A stretch of 64,000 nt of DNA, from contig CAXGOB010000014.1 in NCBI GenBank assembly GCA_964011275.1, forward strand, positions 1 through 64,000, given 5' to 3'. Position 1 is the first letter of the stretch. The number at the start of each line of letters is the position of its first letter. Shown here piece by piece: positions 36,387-45,376 of the stretch. This DNA comes from UBA7328 sp002471345. GTDB lineage: Bacteria > Bacteroidota > Bacteroidia > Chitinophagales > Saprospiraceae. The translations under genes were made by a program, and so were the position numbers. Below the pieces are notes generated by a model. It was not told the origin of the DNA and made no database searches. It worked only from the letters and a program-made list of their open reading frames with translations.

Positions 36387-37325
36387 ATGAAGAATTTTTA
36401 CTCTGTATATGATGTAGAAAATGTAAATGCTCTTGTCAAAAGGTGCCACGAAATTAAAAATGATCCTTTTGGAAATAGAGAAAAAGGCAAAAACAAACTC
36501 CTAGTTCTGCTCTTTTTTAATCCTAGTCTCAGAACCAGATTGAGTACACAGAAGGCTGCATACAATTTAGGCATGGATGTCATCTGTATGAATATGGCTG
36601 AGGGATGGAAATGGGAAATGGAAGATGGATCAGTTATGAAATTTGAAACCGCAGAACATGTAAAGGATGCAGCTCGAGTCATAAGTTCATATGCTGATAT
36701 CATCGGTGTGAGAACATTTCCTACTCTTAAGAATAAGACAGAAGACTATAAAGACAAAGTAATCAATGCGTTGATGAAATACAGCACGGTACCTATAGTG
36801 AACATGGAATCGAGCATACTCCATCCTCTTCAGTCTTTAACAGATTTATTTACTATCAGAGAGAAAAAAGGCAATAAGTCTCTCAAAGTAGTTTTGAGTT
36901 GGGCACCACATCCTAAAGCATTGCCTCAAGCTGTTTCTAATTCATTTTTGCAATGGATGAAAGTAGTGAATATTAATGTAACTATTTGTAATCCAGCTGG
37001 TTATGATTTGGATCCATCTTTCACAAAAGGCCATCATATTGTTCATTCACAAAATGAAGCCTTTAATGAAGCAGATGTGGTATATGTGAAAAATTGGTCC
37101 TCAGTTGAAACTTATGGTCAATTTCTACCTCATGAAAAAGACTGGATGATCACTAAGGAAAAATTGGACAAAACCAATGATGCATTGCTCATGCATTGTC
37201 TACCTGTAAGAAGAAATGTGGTCATTTCAGATGATGCATTGGATAGTGATAACTCTGTTGTGATAGAACAAGCAGGAAATAGAGCAATTGCCGCCCAAGC
37301 TATTCTGGAGAATTTATTGGAGTAA
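36387..37325 (+). CDS. argF': N-acetyl/N-succinylornithine carbamoyltransferase
   Basis: A 312-aa transcarbamylase. The carbamoyl-phosphate motif reads NPSLRTRLSTQKA (residues about 47-59, where ordinary ornithine enzymes have STRTR). HPLQSLTDLF and HCLPVRRNV are also present. Bacteroidota and Xanthomonas use this type to carbamoylate acylated ornithine. Whether acetyl or succinyl is the natural group cannot be settled by eye. It is the last gene of the operon here; argB, argE/argJ and argH are absent from the window. Confidence 0.92.
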   Translation: MKNFYSVYDVENVNALVKRCHEIKNDPFGNREKGKNKLLVLLFFNPSLRTRLSTQKAAYNLGMDVICMNMAEGWKWEMEDGSVMKFETAEHVKDAARVISSYADIIGVRTFPTLKNKTEDYKDKVINALMKYSTVPIVNMESSILHPLQSLTDLFTIREKKGNKSLKVVLSWAPHPKALPQAVSNSFLQWMKVVNINVTICNPAGYDLDPSFTKGHHIVHSQNEAFNEADVVYVKNWSSVETYGQFLPHEKDWMITKEKLDKTNDALLMHCLPVRRNVVISDDALDSDNSVVIEQAGNRAIAAQAILENLLE

Positions 37326-37731
37326 AGAATTCTATTGCTGACTGATGTCTATTTTTTAGATTGTTCAGATCCATTTCTGACGAGTTTTGAGAATCCCAAT
37401 TGCACGCCTTATAGATCATAGATCAAGTATTCTTTATTGCAATACAGAAGTATAATTTTCCAAGCAAAATATTTACACTTCTTGAAAAAGTTAAAAGTCA
37501 ATCAGTAAGACCACTTGCCCTGAATTGCCATCAAAATAACGGTGCTTGTAAATGGGTGAGTGGGTTCCATCTTGTATGAATGACTTAACATTTATGAATG
37601 CACTCAATTTTTAAGAACTAGAGTTTTTGCCTTATGACAAATTGAAATGAGGTGATGAGACATTCTGGATTAGAAGACCTTTCTCTTCAATTTTCAATAG
37701 GTAAAACCACTTTGACATTTTTTGGTGTGAA
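37326..37731. other. Intergenic region with a possible gene remnant
   Basis: A 406-bp gap between argF' and the first amidohydrolase. On the minus strand 37491-37610 a 39-codon open frame reads like a protein C-terminus (FINVKSFIQDGTHSPIYKHR). Stops lie upstream. No hairpin terminator and no exact promoter were found. Confidence 0.25.
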
Positions 37732-37773
37732 ATGTGTACTGTAAATAGAATCTTTCAACAAAAAACGAAATCT

Positions 37774-39453
37774 ATGAAATTGAAGATTTGGGCTTTATGT
37801 AGCCTAGTTGTATCTCTCCTATTTCTTTTTTCATCAGTACAAAGTCAAGATGAACCGGGCGAGGTAACTCGTACCTATGCGCTGACTAATGTACATATCA
37901 CGACAACACCTGGTACGATGATTAAGAATGGCACAGTGGTCATTAAGGATGGGCTTATCCATAGTGTAGGCCAAGATGTAATTATCCCAGCTGACGCTCA
38001 GGTTATTGAAGCCGATACCATGTTTCTCTATGCTGGATTTATTGATGGTCTGTCTCACATAGGGATACCAAAACCAAAGGAAGCCGAGCGTAAAAGAGAA
38101 AAAGACCCAGGTAATCCAACAAATGAAAGAGCTGGTATCACACCTGAGAAAAGTGCAACATCACTCCTTAAGGCAACAGACAAATCTATATCTGACTACA
38201 GAGCAGTGGGTTTTACAGCGGCCCACACAGTACCATATGGAAGAATGTTGCCAGGTCAGGGTTCAGTTATTTTATTAGACGGTGATAATGCGTCAGATTT
38301 AATATACAAATCAGATATGAGTACTTATGGGCAGCTTTTAGGATCCCAAGGAGTATTTCCAAATACTATCATTGCGGTCATCACTAAATACAGAGAGCTC
38401 TATAAGCAAAGCCAACAAGCTAGCTCACATATGACAAAATATAAGAGTAATAGCATAGGAATGAAGAGACCTGCATATGATGCAGCTACATTGGGTTTAA
38501 TATCAGTGACTAAAAGGCAGTCAACTCTATTTATGTCAGCCCATGATCATTTGGATATTCATCGAGTTTTAGGACTCCAAAAAGATTTAGGATTTAAGAT
38601 GGCTTTAGCTAATGTCAAAAATGCATACCGTCTAACTGATCTCATAAGAACTAAGAATATACCTGTATTACTTTCTTTGGATCTTTTCAAAAAAGAGAAG
38701 GAAAAAAAGAAAAAGAAAGAGAAAAAGGAAAAGGACATGTGGGATAAGGAGAAAGAAGCGCTGAATAAGAGAAAAGCAGAGGAAAGAAAAAGTATAGAAG
38801 GACAGGCTGCGGCTTTCAGCAAAAAGGGCATAAGATTTGGATTTTCCACAGACGGTGCTTCAGCTAAAACTGTAATGGATAATGTAAGACGGCTTATAAA
38901 AGCAGGACTTTCTGAAGATGCTGCACTTGCCGCTTTGACTACTTATCCGGCTCATATTTTGGGAGTAAGCCAGACTATGGGAACTGTTCAGAATGGAAAG
39001 ATTGCAAATTTAGTGGTTTCCAAAACACCAATTTTTGATGAAAAGTCGAAGGTGAGATATGTTTTTGTAGATGGAAATTTGCATGAATATGAGGAAAAGA
39101 AAAAGGACGCTAAAAAGAAGGAAGGTAAAGTCAGTGATAAGAATAAGGCTTATGTAGGGACTTGGGAGTTTTCAATTAACATAGGTGATGATGTTTTGAA
39201 AGGTGAGATAGTAATAACTGAATCTGAAGATGGTACCCTTCAAGGAGAAATGACAGGTGCACAACTAGATAGTACAGTAGAAATAGAAGAAATTACTATA
39301 GATGGCGATGAATTGTCATTCACTGCTGATGCAGAGGGTGATACTATAAGTTGGAAAGGAACAATAGATGGAGATAGTATGGAAGGCGAAGTGAATACAG
39401 GACCTATGGGAACGTTTCCGATCACTGCGACAAGGACTTCTTCTCCTGAATAA
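37774..39453 (+). CDS. Exported amidohydrolase-like protein with degenerate HxH and C-terminal beta domain
   Basis: A 559-aa protein from the ATG at 37774 (signal MKLKIWALCSLVVSLLFLFS; the longer frame only adds residues before it). The N-terminal urease-type composite sandwich and amidohydrolase barrel are recognisable (AGFIDG, TDGASAKTVMDN, TYPAHILGV). The metal motif is Leu93-Ser-His95 instead of HxH. At about 305-335 a very Lys/Glu-rich insert (KKEKEKKKKKEKKEK) interrupts the barrel. The last 100 residues form a beta-sandwich-like domain (YVGTWEFSINIGDDVLKGEI). It is probably impaired in catalysis and may partner the next two genes. Confidence 0.8.
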   Translation: MKLKIWALCSLVVSLLFLFSSVQSQDEPGEVTRTYALTNVHITTTPGTMIKNGTVVIKDGLIHSVGQDVIIPADAQVIEADTMFLYAGFIDGLSHIGIPKPKEAERKREKDPGNPTNERAGITPEKSATSLLKATDKSISDYRAVGFTAAHTVPYGRMLPGQGSVILLDGDNASDLIYKSDMSTYGQLLGSQGVFPNTIIAVITKYRELYKQSQQASSHMTKYKSNSIGMKRPAYDAATLGLISVTKRQSTLFMSAHDHLDIHRVLGLQKDLGFKMALANVKNAYRLTDLIRTKNIPVLLSLDLFKKEKEKKKKKEKKEKDMWDKEKEALNKRKAEERKSIEGQAAAFSKKGIRFGFSTDGASAKTVMDNVRRLIKAGLSEDAALAALTTYPAHILGVSQTMGTVQNGKIANLVVSKTPIFDEKSKVRYVFVDGNLHEYEEKKKDAKKKEGKVSDKNKAYVGTWEFSINIGDDVLKGEIVITESEDGTLQGEMTGAQLDSTVEIEEITIDGDELSFTADAEGDTISWKGTIDGDSMEGEVNTGPMGTFPITATRTSSPE

Positions 39454-39478
39454 ATTTAAATTAAGAAAATAGAATATA

Positions 39479-40852
39479 ATGAATTTAATCATAAAAATAG
39501 GAATACTGATCCTCTTCACAAATGGACTTTTGGCTCAGCAAGGTGGAAGTATTCTCATTAAAAATGGTACTGTAATTACTGTTACAAATGGTGTAATAGA
39601 AAATGCTGATGTGCTAGTACAAGATGGTAAAATCAAACAAATTGGACCAAATTTGTCAGCAGGATCATCTACGAAAGTTGTAGACGCGTCTGGCCAATAT
39701 GTTATGCCGGGAATCATAGATGCTCATTCTCATATTGGAATAGATGCAGTAAATGAGGCTACTAATCCTGTTACAGCTGAAGTTTTCGTAGGGGATGCCA
39801 TAAACCCGATGTCTATATCTGTCTATCGGGCTTTAGCAGGGGGAGTGACAGTATCTCATGCTATGCATGGTTCAGCCAATGCTATAGGAGGACAATGTGA
39901 AACTATCAAACACAGATTTGGAACTTGGGATCCTGAAGAAATGAAAATGAAAGGTGCACCTCGAACAATCAAATTTGCTCTTGGAGAAAACCCAATGAGA
40001 GTACATGGAGAAGGAAGAGGAATTCAACCTAAAACAAGGATGGGTGTAGAGATGGTATTCAGAAGTTCTTTCAGCGAAGCCAAAAGATACATGGAAGCTC
40101 AGAAAATGCACCAGCAAAAAATGAGTGACAAAGCCTATAAAGGTGTGCCTCCGACTTATAATGAAAGACTGGAAGTGCTGGCAGATATCCTAAGGGGTGA
40201 AATCATTGTCCATTGTCATTCATATAGAGCTGATGAAATCTATATGTTACTTCAGGTATTAGAAGATTTCGGTGTAAAGAAGATTTGTTTTCAGCATGTG
40301 AATGAAGGATTTAAGGTAGCTCCTGAGTTAGCAGCATATGGTGCAGGAGCATCAGTATTTGCGGATTGGTGGGCTTATAAATTTGAAGTGTATTATTCTA
40401 CAGCTTATAACGCTACTATTCTTACTAAGAATGGAGTTCTGACTTCAATTAATTCTGATTCTGGTGAGTTGATTAGGCATCTCTTTCATGAGGCCGCCAA
40501 AACCCAAAGATATGGTGAATTAAGTGATGAAGAAGCACTAAAACTAATCACGATCAATCCTGCAAAACAACTAGGAATTGATAATAGAGTGGGGTCTTTA
40601 GAAGTAGGGAAAGATGGAGATATTGCGATATTTAATCACCATCCTTTATCAGTTTATACCATTCCTCAGATGACTATTGTGGATGGAGTAGTAAGATTTG
40701 ATATCAATAACGACAATGATGATATGAGACTGGCTGTAGACCCAGAAGAAGAAATTCCAGCATTTTTTGATTACCAAAATGAGAAGCATCACGACAGATG
40801 CATGGAAGGAGTAGCAGAGCAATTATTCCAGTTTTCATCTCATAAGCATTAA
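39479..40852 (+). CDS. Exported amidohydrolase with intact metal site
   Basis: A 457-aa protein with a signal peptide (about 1-20, ending GLLAQQ). All expected ligands are present: His83 and His85 (MPGIIDAHSHIG), His245/His247 (VHCHSY), His273 (FQHVNEG) and Asp327 (NSDSGEL). It resembles imidazolonepropionase/prolidase-like members of the superfamily; the substrate, perhaps a cyclic amide or dipeptide in the periplasm, is unknown. It is the only one of the three neighbouring paralogs with a full site. Gaps of about 20-25 bp indicate one operon. Confidence 0.88.
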   Translation: MNLIIKIGILILFTNGLLAQQGGSILIKNGTVITVTNGVIENADVLVQDGKIKQIGPNLSAGSSTKVVDASGQYVMPGIIDAHSHIGIDAVNEATNPVTAEVFVGDAINPMSISVYRALAGGVTVSHAMHGSANAIGGQCETIKHRFGTWDPEEMKMKGAPRTIKFALGENPMRVHGEGRGIQPKTRMGVEMVFRSSFSEAKRYMEAQKMHQQKMSDKAYKGVPPTYNERLEVLADILRGEIIVHCHSYRADEIYMLLQVLEDFGVKKICFQHVNEGFKVAPELAAYGAGASVFADWWAYKFEVYYSTAYNATILTKNGVLTSINSDSGELIRHLFHEAAKTQRYGELSDEEALKLITINPAKQLGIDNRVGSLEVGKDGDIAIFNHHPLSVYTIPQMTIVDGVVRFDINNDNDDMRLAVDPEEEIPAFFDYQNEKHHDRCMEGVAEQLFQFSSHKH

Positions 40853-40873
40853 TCACTTTATAAAGAGAAAGAA

Positions 40874-42160
40874 ATGAATTTAAAATATATAATTGCCGGT
40901 TTAGCTATCAGCCTTTTGGCATCATGGTCAATGGAGGGTCAACAAATAGGTAAAAATCAAAAGGGGAGTTTTGTTCTACAAAACGCAACAATTCATACCG
41001 TAACGAAAGGTGACGTGAATGGAAGTGTATTAATAGAAGATGGAAGAATAAGTGCCGTTGGGAATGTAACAGCCCCTGCCGATGCAAAGTCTATTGATTG
41101 CTCTGGATTACATATCTATCCAGGACTAATAGATGGTGGAACTACTCTTGGATTATCAGAAGTAAATAGTGTATCGGTAACAGATGATAGAAATGAGATA
41201 GGTGATTTTACACCACATGCACAGTCGCTTACCGCGGTGAATCCCAATTCTGTGGCTATACCAGTGACAAGAGTCAATGGTATTACCTCTGTAATCACGA
41301 AACCTACTGGTGGTATGTTTCCTGGTACAGCTTCTTTGATAAATTTAGTGGGGTATACTCCCGATCAAATGTATGCGGGCTTCAAAGCCGTATTACTAAA
41401 TTTTCCTTCATCTGCAAAAAGGCACCGAAGGGATAGAAGATCTGTAGAAGATCGTAAAAAAGCAGGTGAAAAGGCGATGAAGAAACTGGATGATATCTGG
41501 AAAAAAGCAAAACTGCATGCCGATTTGCTCTCTAAAGGCCAAAAAACGGAATACAATCCTGATCTAGATGCACTAGTATCTGTAGTTGCGGGAGATACAC
41601 CACTTATGATTGAGGCTAATAAAAAGGAGGATATTCTTGCTGCAATTAGCTGGGTAAGGAAAAATAAGGTGAAAGCAATATTAACTGGTTGTAGTGAAGG
41701 CTTTAGAGTGGTTGATAGTTTAGTAGTATCTGGAATTCCTGTGATTACTGGACCTATGATGTCTATGCCACCAAGATCATCAGATAGATACGATAAGGCA
41801 TATAGTAATGTTGGCCTTATGGCAAAAGGGGGAGTTAAAGTGGCTATTCGATCAAATCAGAATGAGAATGTAAGAAACCTTCCTTTTGAAGCTGGATTTG
41901 CTGCTGCATATGGATTAGGTAAAGAGGAAGCACTAAAAGCAGTGACTATTAACCCTGCGGAGATATTTGGACTAGGAGATCAGTTAGGATCAATAGAAGC
42001 AGGTAAAATTGCTAATATAATTGTAACTGATGGTGATCCATTCGAAACTAAAACTCAAGTGAAGTATATTATTATCAATGGATGGCAGGTACCTACAGAA
42101 AGTAGACATACATTGCTCTATGATGAATTTTTAGAGCGGAGTCCTGGATTGGATAAGTAG
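40874..42160 (+). CDS. Exported amidohydrolase-like protein lacking metal ligands
   Basis: A 428-aa protein with a signal peptide (about 1-22). The fold is kept (ILEDGRISAVGNV-like start, YPGLIDGG, TINPAEIFGLGDQLGSIEAGKIANI), but the HxH position reads Gly89-Thr-Thr91, the VHCH position reads IEAN, and the terminal Asp region reads RSNQNEN. It is therefore probably a non-catalytic paralog, perhaps a subunit or regulator of the intact enzyme encoded just upstream (21-bp gap). Confidence 0.85.
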   Translation: MNLKYIIAGLAISLLASWSMEGQQIGKNQKGSFVLQNATIHTVTKGDVNGSVLIEDGRISAVGNVTAPADAKSIDCSGLHIYPGLIDGGTTLGLSEVNSVSVTDDRNEIGDFTPHAQSLTAVNPNSVAIPVTRVNGITSVITKPTGGMFPGTASLINLVGYTPDQMYAGFKAVLLNFPSSAKRHRRDRRSVEDRKKAGEKAMKKLDDIWKKAKLHADLLSKGQKTEYNPDLDALVSVVAGDTPLMIEANKKEDILAAISWVRKNKVKAILTGCSEGFRVVDSLVVSGIPVITGPMMSMPPRSSDRYDKAYSNVGLMAKGGVKVAIRSNQNENVRNLPFEAGFAAAYGLGKEEALKAVTINPAEIFGLGDQLGSIEAGKIANIIVTDGDPFETKTQVKYIIINGWQVPTESRHTLLYDEFLERSPGLDK

Positions 42161-42187
42161 ATTCACATCATAATATTGAAGTAAGAT

Positions 42188-42227
42188 AAAACGCTGTCAG
42201 TGCTCTTTGTGTTGACAGCGTGTTTTT
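42188..42227. terminator. Terminator of the amidohydrolase operon
   Basis: A perfect 9-bp stem ACGCTGTCA/TGACAGCGT (42191-42199, 42213-42221) with A-rich and T-rich flanks, between convergent genes. Confidence 0.85.
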
Positions 42228-42259
42228 GAAGAGATTTTGATAGAATTCTAACATTATTG

Positions 42260-43156
42260 CTATAGAAACTTCTGAAGATGCTTCTTCAAATACTCAGCAC
42301 TATCAGCAGCACTTCGAGTAGAGTTATGAGCATAATTTCCTCCTTGCTCTATGTAATAGAACTCTAAGCCTGACTCTTGTGGATCAGGTAGAATATCTAG
42401 ATAATCTATTGACCCATTACCAAGTTCAGTATAGTCACGACTTACTTTATCCATGTCTTTTATATGCCACATAACATATCTGCCAGGCTGCTTGCTGATT
42501 AACTCTTTTGGAGTAGTATCGGATGAATGCATGACCCAGTACATGTCCATTTGTAATTTTACTAATTCTGGGTCTGTACCAGCAATAATAATATCAAATC
42601 CATTTTCACCATCATGATCTTCAAATTCAAAGCCATGGTTATGATAAGCAAAGCCAAGTCCAGACTTACTCACTTGTTCTCCTATTAAATTGAGTTTTTC
42701 AGTCATTACTTTGAAATTTTCAATGTTCCTATACTTTGGATCCAGCCAAGGCCAAGTGATAAAATTGCTGTTCATAGCTCTTGCTGCTTTTATGCATTCA
42801 TCCACAAACCATCTAAGTTTATCATCTGACTCATGTAAAAACGGAGAAAATCCATAATGACCACTAGTTACAGAAATACCCAAATCGTCTAATATTTGCA
42901 AAAAGTCTGATGGTGAATGACCATAGATTGTACCTTCTTTTTCATCATAACCATAAACCTCAAAATCTTCATACCCCATAGATTTCAAAGACTTTAAAGT
43001 GGGAATAGGATCTTTTGCCATTTCATCTCTAATGGAGTACAGCTGATAGCCCATTTTGAATTTATGAGTAATCATTGGTTTTTTATTTGTACAAGACAGG
43101 TGAGCAGCAGCAGTGATAATCGCTGTTTTTTCAATAAAGGATCTTCGGTTTATCAT
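42260..43156 (-). CDS. Exported sugar-phosphate isomerase/epimerase-like protein
   Basis: A 298-aa xylose isomerase-like TIM barrel. It starts with an RR signal (MINRRSFIEKTAIITAAAHLSC) that also has a lipobox-like LSC, so a Tat-exported lipoprotein is possible. Barrel ligands include AYHNHGFEFE (the double-His and Glu typical of inosose dehydratase-like members), MDMYWVMHS, WHIKDMD and FYYIEQGG. The substrate is unknown, probably an inositol or keto-sugar derivative. Confidence 0.8.
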   Translation of the reverse strand: MINRRSFIEKTAIITAAAHLSCTNKKPMITHKFKMGYQLYSIRDEMAKDPIPTLKSLKSMGYEDFEVYGYDEKEGTIYGHSPSDFLQILDDLGISVTSGHYGFSPFLHESDDKLRWFVDECIKAARAMNSNFITWPWLDPKYRNIENFKVMTEKLNLIGEQVSKSGLGFAYHNHGFEFEDHDGENGFDIIIAGTDPELVKLQMDMYWVMHSSDTTPKELISKQPGRYVMWHIKDMDKVSRDYTELGNGSIDYLDILPDPQESGLEFYYIEQGGNYAHNSTRSAADSAEYLKKHLQKFL

Positions 43157-43217
43157 ATGCTTAATTTTCAGACAGGTGAATTTACGAATTCCAATTGATC
43201 TTATATTATTGCTTACA

Positions 43218-43249
43218 AGACTTGACAGGTCTAGAAACCTGTCAGGTCT
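43218..43249. repeat. Intergenic hairpin repeat (GACAGGT/ACCTGTC)
   Basis: AGAC-tt-GACAGGT-ctagaa-ACCTGTC-ag-GTCT forms a perfect interrupted palindrome of 32 bp. Near-identical hairpins are common between genes in Bacteroidota. It lies just before the minus-strand isomerase and behind the alpha/beta hydrolase gene, so it is probably a terminator or REP-like element. Confidence 0.6.
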
Positions 43250-43273
43250 TTCTCTAACAGTTCTAAGAAATCC

Positions 43274-44293
43274 TCAATTCTTACTCAAATTTCTAAAAAT
43301 CGCTTCATGTACTTTTCCCAAATAAATCAATGGTATGTCATGCCCCATTCCATCTATAAATAACTGCTCAGCATGAGGGATCAATGGTGCATATTTCAAT
43401 GCATGGTCAAAAATAATTAAGGGGTCTGCTTTTCCATGCACGATTAGTGTTGGCATGCTAATTTTATTTAACTCCTCTAGCCTTGAACCAGATGCTTCTA
43501 TAGCCTTTCCTTGTTGGTAAATAGCTCTTTGATTAAATCCTCTTCTATTTTGGGTTTCATAGAGCATTATTTCTGAAGCACCTTTTATATCAATCTCATA
43601 TGGACCATCACCTCGAAGTGTCTGTAGAATAGCTACAAAAAATTTAGGACCAGCACTTTTGCCTCCAAGCAACATATATCTCATCCCAAATCGGATAAAA
43701 TTTTGTGTAAACCATTTTGGAACAGGTGCAATATCTGGATCCATCATATATCCAGTGGACATTATAGAGGACAAGGATGACACTCTAGTGCTGTGACTTA
43801 TTGCCATTCTTTGGGCTATCATTCCTCCCATTGAAGCTCCGATTACATGAGCACTTTCTACACCTGCATCGTCCAAAACAGCTATTCCGTCAGCAGCCAT
43901 ATCTTCTACTGTATAAGGATTCTTTCTATCCCAATTTTTTATCCAGGTAGACATTCCCACATCTCTGTTGTCATATCTTATGACTTGATATCCCTCTTTC
44001 AAAAATGGCTGATAAAAATGCGTTGTCCATAACATTGAGGTACTATTGTGTCCCATAACAAGCAGGACAGTTCCTTTGATTTTGCCTTCTGGATCTATTT
44101 TTTCATACCAAATGTCAAGTTCACCAGATTTAGCAAATTTGGTTTCTCCTTTCACCATTTCAGGAATAGGTTCGGCTACAGTATTTGCTATAACTTCATG
44201 TGCTCCTGAAGGTAATTGTACACCAGAATGTATAAAATATAACAGCCCTAAAGAGGCGATGGCTATGACAGAAAGAATTATATACAGCAACAT
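43274..44293 (-). CDS. Membrane-anchored alpha/beta hydrolase
   Basis: A 339-aa protein from the ATG at 44293, 2 bp after the upstream stop. A longer start at 44350 would overlap that gene by 55 bp. One N-terminal membrane anchor (MLLYIILSVIAIASLGLLYF) is followed by the catalytic triad: Ser in GASMGGM, Asp in HGKADPL, His in DGMGHDIP. The oxyanion region is MGHNSTSMLW. It is probably an esterase or lipase facing the periplasm. Co-transcribed with the kinase-like and SDR genes. Confidence 0.85.
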   Translation of the reverse strand: MLLYIILSVIAIASLGLLYFIHSGVQLPSGAHEVIANTVAEPIPEMVKGETKFAKSGELDIWYEKIDPEGKIKGTVLLVMGHNSTSMLWTTHFYQPFLKEGYQVIRYDNRDVGMSTWIKNWDRKNPYTVEDMAADGIAVLDDAGVESAHVIGASMGGMIAQRMAISHSTRVSSLSSIMSTGYMMDPDIAPVPKWFTQNFIRFGMRYMLLGGKSAGPKFFVAILQTLRGDGPYEIDIKGASEIMLYETQNRRGFNQRAIYQQGKAIEASGSRLEELNKISMPTLIVHGKADPLIIFDHALKYAPLIPHAEQLFIDGMGHDIPLIYLGKVHEAIFRNLSKN

Positions 44294-44295
44294 AT

Positions 44296-45360
44296 CTAGA
44301 GTAAGTCTTCTATTTTGTTTTTTTGAATAGCAGCCCATGATAATGTGCACATAAGTCGGGCTGCATGGTTTAAATTGGTAAATTTCTCATCTGAAGTATG
44401 TCCATGATGATATCTATAATATATCTGCTGGATTATTACGGCTATTTTAAACAATCCAAAAGCATAATAGAAGACCAAATTATTAATTGGCCTACCACTC
44501 TTTGTTGCATACAATTCAACAAGTTCAGAACGACTTGGATTTCCTTCCATTATTGTTGGTGATTTTAGTCCTTGGATGATCATAGGGTGGTCATCTTTTG
44601 TACTCCAGTATGCTACTGATGTTCCAAGATCCATTAGAGGATCACCAAGTGTACACATTTCCCAATCTAAAACAGCATTAATCTTTTGCCATTTATCATC
44701 AGCAAAAACAACATTGTCATATTTATAATCATTATGTATCAAGCTGTGATCATAATTAGAAGGTTGGTTTTCATCTAACCACTTCATTACTTTTTCTGCT
44801 TCTGGTATATCTTCTGTAGCTGCTTTGAGATATTGCTTTCCCCAGTTTCTTACTTGCCTTTCTACATAACCATTAGGCTTGCCTAAATCACTTAGTCCAA
44901 CATCCTGATAATCTAACTCATGCAACTGTACAAAAGTGTCCAGCCATTTGTCAGCAATTATTGGAAATTCATTAGCCGAAACATTTCTTTTTTGAGCTTC
45001 TTTAGCAGACAAAACAATACCATCTATCTTTTCCATAATATAAAAAGAAGAACCGATGATACTATCATTTTCTGTGTACGTATAAGCTTTTGGTGCTTTC
45101 TCAAAGCCTTTATTTAGACCACTTAAAACTTTGAATTCACGACCCATATCATGGCCGTGTTTTATGGCTCCTTTAGGTGGCCTTCGAAGTACTAATTCTT
45201 TGCCTTCTATTTCTAATAAGTAAGTAAGGTTAGAAAATCCAGTTGAGAATTGACTCACATTAAGTTCACTTCTAAGATCGGTAATTAGATTGTGATCAAG
45301 CATGTAAGCCTTTATGTTTTCCTCGTGGAGTTCTTCTCCTTTTCTTACTTTTTGCGCCAT
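44296..45360 (-). CDS. APH-fold phosphotransferase (ACAD10/11-like kinase domain)
   Basis: A 354-aa aminoglycoside-phosphotransferase-fold protein. The catalytic loop is HNDYKYDNVVF (Asp and Asn) and the metal motif is VLDWEMCTLGDPLMDLG. This form matches the kinase-like domain of ACAD10/11, which phosphorylates 4-hydroxyacyl-CoA in fatty-acid breakdown. Neighbouring SDR and hydrolase genes fit lipid or hydroxy-acid catabolism. No antibiotic-resistance role is implied. Confidence 0.85.
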   Translation of the reverse strand: MAQKVRKGEELHEENIKAYMLDHNLITDLRSELNVSQFSTGFSNLTYLLEIEGKELVLRRPPKGAIKHGHDMGREFKVLSGLNKGFEKAPKAYTYTENDSIIGSSFYIMEKIDGIVLSAKEAQKRNVSANEFPIIADKWLDTFVQLHELDYQDVGLSDLGKPNGYVERQVRNWGKQYLKAATEDIPEAEKVMKWLDENQPSNYDHSLIHNDYKYDNVVFADDKWQKINAVLDWEMCTLGDPLMDLGTSVAYWSTKDDHPMIIQGLKSPTIMEGNPSRSELVELYATKSGRPINNLVFYYAFGLFKIAVIIQQIYYRYHHGHTSDEKFTNLNHAARLMCTLSWAAIQKNKIEDLL

Positions 45361-45376
45361 TTCTTTCTTTTAAAAT

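Noticed and set aside
44296..45360. Aminoglycoside resistance gene
   Set aside because: The motif pattern (LDWEMCTLGDPL) is that of the ACAD10/11-type kinase, and neighbours are lipid-type metabolic genes.
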